From assembly GCF_039696035.1 (NCBI RefSeq), contig NZ_CP155567.1, positions 3,715,001-3,779,000 of the forward strand: 64,000 nucleotides of DNA. Reading direction: 5' to 3'. A program made the position numbers and the translations under genes. The stretch is from Microbulbifer sp. SAOS-129_SWC. Lineage in GTDB: Bacteria > Pseudomonadota > Gammaproteobacteria > Pseudomonadales > Cellvibrionaceae. This document shows, piece by piece, positions 59,581 to 64,000 of this stretch (positions are counted from its first letter, which is position 1; each line of letters opens with the position of its first letter). The notes under the pieces were generated by a model. That model did not search any database, was not told where the DNA came from, and saw only the letters and a list, made by a program, of their open reading frames with translations.

Positions 59581-61332
59581 ATGACCAATCACTCGCCGAC
59601 CGCGCGCCGTATCGCCAAGACCATCCTCAACGGTTTTGACGCCTATTTCGCGGATTACCAGAACATCACCCTCGGCGCCAAGGCCCGCTTCGAAACCGCC
59701 GCCTGGCAGGCGGTACATCAGGGCAACAAAGAGCGTATCGATCTCTACAAGACCAAGGTCAACCAGGTATTGAAACTGGTGCACTCGGTGACCAGCAAAG
59801 ACACCAGCATGCTCGACCTGTGGCGCGATGCCCGCGCCACCTACGCGCAACTGATTGCCAACCACAGCAATTACGAGATTGCCGAGACGTTCTTCAACTC
59901 GGTGTTCTGCAGCCAGTTCCAGCACGCACATATCCACGACAGCAACATCTTCGTCAAGCCGTCGCGCACGCCGGACGACAAGCCGCTGCGGGACTACAGC
60001 ATCTATATCAGCTACAGCGGCCGGGACGGCCTCGAATATATGATCGAGGACATTCTCAACGACTACGGCTTCTCGGTGCCCTGGGAAAACCTGCCGCGGG
60101 ATGTCGGCAATATCTGTACAGCGTTGCGCGCGGTACCACTGGCCGGGCTCAGGAGCGAGAAAAACCTGCGTGTGGACATGCTGGAATCGGTGTTCTACCG
60201 CAACAAGGCCGCCTACCTGGTGGGGCGCATGATGTTCGACGGCGAGGTGATCCCGCTGATCCTGCCGTGCCTGAACAACGGCCGCGGCGGCATTTTTGTC
60301 GACACCGTCCTCTACAGCAACGATTCCGCCAGTATCATTTTCAGTTTCACCCGCTCCTACTTCATGGTGGACGCGCCTATCCCGTCGCGCTTCGTGCGCT
60401 TCCTGTCCACCATCATGCCGCTCAAGGAACGCTCGGAACTGTACAATTCGATCGGCTTCCACAAACACGGCAAGACCGAGTTCTACCGCCATATCCTCGC
60501 CCACATGAAAGTGAGCAACGACAAGTTCACCATCGCGCCGGGGATCAAGGGCATGGTCATGAGCGTATTTACGCTGCCCTCCTACCCGGTGGTGTTCAAG
60601 GTGATCAAGGACAGGTTCGACCGCCCCAAAACGGTTACCGAGGCCATCGTCAAGGAAAAGTACCGCTTCGTATCCCGCTCCGACCGGGTCGGGCGCATGG
60701 CAGACACCCAGGAATACACCAACTTTATTTTCTACCGCAACCGCTTCAGTGACGAGCTGCTGGCGGAACTGCAGGAGCTGGCGCCGTCGAAGCTGGTAAT
60801 CGACGACAAGTGGGTCATCATCAAGCACCTGTATGTGGAGCGGCGTATGGAGCCACTCAACCTGTACCTGCAACATGCCAGCGAAGCGGAAACCCGCGAG
60901 GCGATGGAAGAATATGGCAATGCGATCAAGCAACTGGCCGCCGCCAATATTTTCCCCGGCGATATGCTGCTGAAGAATTTCGGCGTCACCCGTCACGGCC
61001 GCGTGGTCTTCTACGACTACGACGAATTGTGCCCACTGACCGAGTGCAATTTCCGCAAGATCCCCGAGCCGCGAACCGCCGAACAGGAGCTGGCCGACCG
61101 GCCCTGGTATACGGTGGCGGAAGCCGATGTATTCCCGGAAGAATTCCGCCTGTTTTTCTCCGGCAACCCGGTTGCGCGCAAGGCCTTCGAGGACGAACAC
61201 AGCAACCTTTACGACTACCGTTTCTGGCGTCGCCTGCAGGACCGGATCCGCGCCGGGCATATCGAGAGCGCCTTCCCCTACCGCCGCGCGTGGCGCTTCA
61301 AGCGTCGGTCGCATCGCACGGCGAATTCCTGA
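59581..61332 (+). CDS. aceK: Isocitrate dehydrogenase kinase/phosphatase
   Basis: The 583-residue length and overall sequence match AceK. The ATP-binding loop is APGIKGMVMSVF (from about residue 319), equivalent to the A315-PGIRGM loop of the E. coli enzyme; the kinase catalytic segment FPGDMLLKNFGVTRHGRVVFYDYDE is also present. AceK phosphorylates isocitrate dehydrogenase to divert carbon through the glyoxylate shunt. Here it is a single gene, not in an aceBA operon. Growth on acetate or fatty acids would require it, which fits the lipase operon nearby but does not prove a link. Confidence 0.97.
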   Translation: MTNHSPTARRIAKTILNGFDAYFADYQNITLGAKARFETAAWQAVHQGNKERIDLYKTKVNQVLKLVHSVTSKDTSMLDLWRDARATYAQLIANHSNYEIAETFFNSVFCSQFQHAHIHDSNIFVKPSRTPDDKPLRDYSIYISYSGRDGLEYMIEDILNDYGFSVPWENLPRDVGNICTALRAVPLAGLRSEKNLRVDMLESVFYRNKAAYLVGRMMFDGEVIPLILPCLNNGRGGIFVDTVLYSNDSASIIFSFTRSYFMVDAPIPSRFVRFLSTIMPLKERSELYNSIGFHKHGKTEFYRHILAHMKVSNDKFTIAPGIKGMVMSVFTLPSYPVVFKVIKDRFDRPKTVTEAIVKEKYRFVSRSDRVGRMADTQEYTNFIFYRNRFSDELLAELQELAPSKLVIDDKWVIIKHLYVERRMEPLNLYLQHASEAETREAMEEYGNAIKQLAAANIFPGDMLLKNFGVTRHGRVVFYDYDELCPLTECNFRKIPEPRTAEQELADRPWYTVAEADVFPEEFRLFFSGNPVARKAFEDEHSNLYDYRFWRRLQDRIRAGHIESAFPYRRAWRFKRRSHRTANS

Positions 61333-61398
61333 AATCGGGCCCTGTTGCGGCTATAGTGAAAAGAGTTGCGCGATACGCCAATGTCATAGGAGTAGACT

Positions 61399-61923
61399 GT
61401 GCGGTTTTACTGCATTGCGACCAGCATCGCTTTTCTGGCCACCGCAGCCGCCGCGGCAGCGCTCGGCGGCTGCGGTTACCTGCCCAGCGAAATGAATGGT
61501 GGGAGCAGCAAAAGCAACACGGAGTTACCGGACGGGGTGCACGCCAGTATTGTCGCGCGCCAGCAGTTCACCAACTGCAACAGCGCGGCCAAGGGCTATC
61601 ACCGCGTCACCTTCAAAGACCTGTATAACACCACCGGCGACCGCGACACCCCCTTTGTGCCCTCGCCCTCCGCCCCGGCACAGTATGATGTTACTGCTTA
61701 CGTGTGGGGCTCCGACAACTGCAGCCAGACCGGCCGCTGTAGCGGCGGTGACCACTACTGGCTGATCGAGCGCGGGCCCGGAGACGAGTTCACCACCTGG
61801 GTGGTGACGCCGCAGTTTCCGCGTATCGTTATTCAGTCCACCTGCCGGAACCGGCTGAAAGTGGGAGAGCGGTTCCGCTTTTCGTTCAGCCACGGCAAGC
61901 TGCTCGGATTCAGCCGCCGCTGA
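61399..61923 (+). CDS. Predicted lipoprotein of unknown function
   Basis: The GTG start at 61399 has AGGAG 6 bases upstream. The 174-residue product has a lipoprotein signal with the lipobox LGGC (Cys25). The mature part contains three further cysteines in a possible pair (FTNCNSA, SDNCSQTGRCSGGDHYW) and a beta-rich C-terminal region (EFTTWVVTPQFPRIVIQSTCRNRL) ending in a basic FSFSHGKLLGFSRR. It is not similar to any family I can name. It follows aceK on the same strand by 66 bases. Confidence 0.75.
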   Translation: MRFYCIATSIAFLATAAAAAALGGCGYLPSEMNGGSSKSNTELPDGVHASIVARQQFTNCNSAAKGYHRVTFKDLYNTTGDRDTPFVPSPSAPAQYDVTAYVWGSDNCSQTGRCSGGDHYWLIERGPGDEFTTWVVTPQFPRIVIQSTCRNRLKVGERFRFSFSHGKLLGFSRR

Positions 61924-61951
61924 CCACTAACCGCCGCTCCAGGCCTATTCG

Positions 61952-64000
61952 TCAATCGCCCTTCCGGATCGTACTGCCGCGCCTTTTCAGGTAGCGCAGA
62001 ATGGCATCCTGCGCGCGACAGTCGCGCTCGGTATTTTGCGCAATGCGGGTATTACTCTGCTGCGCGTCGAGGATGCGCGCCTTGTAGCTGTCGCTCCACT
62101 GCAACTCCATGATCTTTCTCACCGTCTCCCGGTGGCCGCGGTCCGCCACCGGGAAGGTCACCTCTACGCGGTGGTCCAGGTTCCGTGTCATCAAATCTGC
62201 CGATGACAACCACACCTGTTCGTCGCCACCATTGTGAAACAGATACACCCGCGCGTGCTCGAGGTACTTGTCCACCAGGCTGATCACGCGGATATTGTCC
62301 GACAGGCCCGGCGTATCGCAGACGAGTGTGCACATGCTGCGTACGATGATGCGCACTTTTACCCCGGCAGCACCGGCGCGATAGAGCCGCTCAATGACCT
62401 CGCTGTCCACCAGGTTGTTGCATTTGAAAAACAGCTCAGCCGGCGCGCCGCTGTTGGCCGCATTAATCTCGCGGTCAATCGCGTGCAGCAATGCCGGCCG
62501 GTTCGAATAGGGGGACACCGCGATCCGCTGGTACACCGGCCGCTGGTGGGTAAACTGGATAAACTCAAACACGTTGTAAACATCCCGCCCCAGCACCTGA
62601 TCGCTGGTCAGCAGGCTGAAATCGCAATAGACGCGTGCGGTGCTCTCGTTGAAGTTGCCGGTGCCCAGATGGCTGTAAAAGCGGTCTTCATTGCCCTCGC
62701 GCCGCACGATCGAAATCAGTTTGCAGTGCACCTTGAGTCCGGGCACGCCGTAGATCACCTTGACGCCCGCATCGCGCAGTTCATTGGACCAGTGAATATT
62801 CGCCAGCTCGTCGAAGCGCGCCTGCAGCTCCACCACTGCGATCACCGTCTTGTTGTTGCGCACCGCGTTGATCAGCGCCGCCACCACCCGCGAATTCTGT
62901 GATACCCGGTACAGGTTGATGCGAATTTCACGCACCTCCGGATCGATCGCCGCGGAAATGAGCAGGTTGGTGATGGCGCGAAAGTCGTGGTAGGGGAAAT
63001 ACAGCAACTGGTCGCCGGCACATAGAATATTGAAAATACTCTCGCGCTCCGGCAGTGCCTGCAGTGGCACCATTGGCTTGTAGCGGTCCCGCGCATGGTC
63101 GGCGGGAAACTTCATGAAATCCTTGGAATTGTGATAGCGGCCGCCGGGCGTGTAGCTGTCGTAGCGCCCCATCTTCAATTTCTTCTTCACCAGGTTCAGC
63201 AGTGTTTCCGGCATCGAGGCATCATAGGCCAGGCGCACCGGGTCGGCGTGGCGCCGCTTCTTCAGCGACTTGGTCACGCGGTCGAGGATATTCTGGGTAA
63301 TCTGCTCGCCCAGTTCCAGCTCCGCATCGCGGCTGATCTTGAACATATACGCCTCGGCGCGGGCGATCGGCAGGACATAGCGGAAAACATCGACCAGGCA
63401 GGCGCGGATAATATTGTCGAGTACGATATAGACCTTCTCATGGCAGTCCTCCCGCGGCGGTATTACCACAAACCGCGGCAGCGTGTCGGTGGGAATTTCC
63501 AGTGCCGCGAAGCGCTCGCTGCCATCCTCCAGCTGCAGGTAAATGGCGAAGTAAATACTCGCCTCATTGAGCAGCGGCATATTCTTGCGATCGTCGATGA
63601 AGAATGGCTCCAGCTCTGGCAGCACCTCGTTGTGGAAATAGCTTTCCACAAAGGTGCGCTGGCGCTCACTCAGCTGCTGTTCGTTGACGATATGGATACC
63701 GTGGCGGTCGAGGTCCCCCAGCACCTTGGAATAGGCGGCATAGGAACGCCGGTTCAGGCACAACACCTTTTCGTTGATACTGGTCAGCAGTTCAGAGAAG
63801 TGGGCCTTTTGCTCGCCTTTGGCAAAGGTTGCCAGGCGGCGCACATCGGCCACCCGCACGCGGAAAAACTCGTCGAGATTGTTGGAGAAGATACCGAGAA
63901 AGCGCACGCGCTCAATGATCGGCACACTCTCGTCCTCCACCTCCTGCAAGACGCGCTCGTTGAAGGAAAGCCAGCTTAGCTCTTTTGGGTACAGCGGAGT
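61952..64000 (-). CDS. ppk1: Polyphosphate kinase 1, 5' end outside the window
   Basis: The frame is open through the right edge: residues TPLYPKELSWLSFNERVLQEV are visible before any plausible start. About 683 residues are present, nearly the whole enzyme. The N-terminal segment ELSWLSFNERVLQEVEDESVP and the catalytic HLGTGNFNESTARVYCDF with its phospho-accepting histidine, followed by SRPALLHAIDREI-like SNRPALLHAIDREI, identify PPK1. It makes polyphosphate from ATP and reverses the reaction. Its closeness to pst and phytase fits a phosphate theme, but its promoter is not in the window. Confidence 0.95.
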   Translation of the reverse strand, partial: TPLYPKELSWLSFNERVLQEVEDESVPIIERVRFLGIFSNNLDEFFRVRVADVRRLATFAKGEQKAHFSELLTSINEKVLCLNRRSYAAYSKVLGDLDRHGIHIVNEQQLSERQRTFVESYFHNEVLPELEPFFIDDRKNMPLLNEASIYFAIYLQLEDGSERFAALEIPTDTLPRFVVIPPREDCHEKVYIVLDNIIRACLVDVFRYVLPIARAEAYMFKISRDAELELGEQITQNILDRVTKSLKKRRHADPVRLAYDASMPETLLNLVKKKLKMGRYDSYTPGGRYHNSKDFMKFPADHARDRYKPMVPLQALPERESIFNILCAGDQLLYFPYHDFRAITNLLISAAIDPEVREIRINLYRVSQNSRVVAALINAVRNNKTVIAVVELQARFDELANIHWSNELRDAGVKVIYGVPGLKVHCKLISIVRREGNEDRFYSHLGTGNFNESTARVYCDFSLLTSDQVLGRDVYNVFEFIQFTHQRPVYQRIAVSPYSNRPALLHAIDREINAANSGAPAELFFKCNNLVDSEVIERLYRAGAAGVKVRIIVRSMCTLVCDTPGLSDNIRVISLVDKYLEHARVYLFHNGGDEQVWLSSADLMTRNLDHRVEVTFPVADRGHRETVRKIMELQWSDSYKARILDAQQSNTRIAQNTERDCRAQDAILRYLKRRGSTIRKGD

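Noticed and set aside
59461..61314. 617-residue open frame antisense to aceK
   Set aside because: The plus-strand frame is unambiguous AceK of the normal length.
63949..63949. Start of ppk1 at the TTG at 63949
   Set aside because: The conserved PPK1 segment ELSWLSFNERVLQEV lies upstream of it in frame, so the gene continues past the window.

Overview
This is a high-GC chromosomal window from what looks like a marine, Gram-negative gammaproteobacterium. Microbulbifer or another Cellvibrionales relative is my inference, based on four TonB-dependent receptors, a cobalamin riboswitch with btuB/cobO, a lambda P-like helicase loader next to a multi-repeat DnaT protein, pst/Pho-type regulation and gammaproteobacterial aceK, radA and ppk1. 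No rRNA, tRNA, CRISPR array or complete insertion sequence is visible. About 50 protein genes are supported, most of them complete. The first gene (questin-oxidase-like) and the last (ppk1) run off the window edges.

Layout: 0-9 kb holds the end of a questin-oxidase-like gene, an Oar-type TonB receptor, a glutamine amidotransferase, ompW and a second TonB receptor. 9-18 kb holds an AraC-type regulator, a vitamin B12 block (cobalamin riboswitch, btuB, cobO; separately btuF-btuC-btuD), a small membrane protein and radA. 18-31 kb is a copper and silver resistance region. It has a cusCBA-type RND efflux operon and a second operon (Cys/His-rich small protein, DUF411 lipoprotein, copA multicopper oxidase, copB, copC, copD, NTF2-like protein). 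Each operon begins with a small Cys-rich exported protein, and the two proteins look related. A 263-bp MITE follows and ends exactly at the stop codon of a metallo-beta-lactamase-fold gene. 32-37 kb has a TetR regulator with an operator-like region, then a metal set of permease, copper P-type ATPase and cupredoxin. 37-42 kb has a DnaT-like protein with four tandem DnaT domains overlapping a lambda P-like gene, an outer-membrane barrel, and a YeiH-type exporter divergent from a LysR regulator. 42-52 kb is a phosphate block: two divergent pstS genes with a clear Pho box, pstC-pstA-pstB, a two-propeller phytase and its neighbouring TonB receptor. 52-64 kb has a membrane diguanylate cyclase, a lipase/RoxA-like cytochrome/catalase-like operon, marC, aceK, a lipoprotein and ppk1.

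How the genes work together: the copper genes cover cytoplasmic export (P-type ATPase), periplasmic export (Cus) and periplasmic oxidation or sequestration (CopA, CopB, CopC, cupredoxin), but no copper sensor gene is in the window. The phosphate genes cover phytate degradation, uptake through Pst and storage as polyphosphate. The B12 genes cover outer-membrane uptake, inner-membrane uptake and adenosylation.

Structures that ordinary genes do not explain: two copies of a 105-114 bp hairpin element whose core is conserved while its arms differ in sequence but stay self-complementary; the MITE at a stop codon; strong hairpins inside the cop and pst operons; and short direct repeats upstream of both the cop operon and the P-type ATPase.
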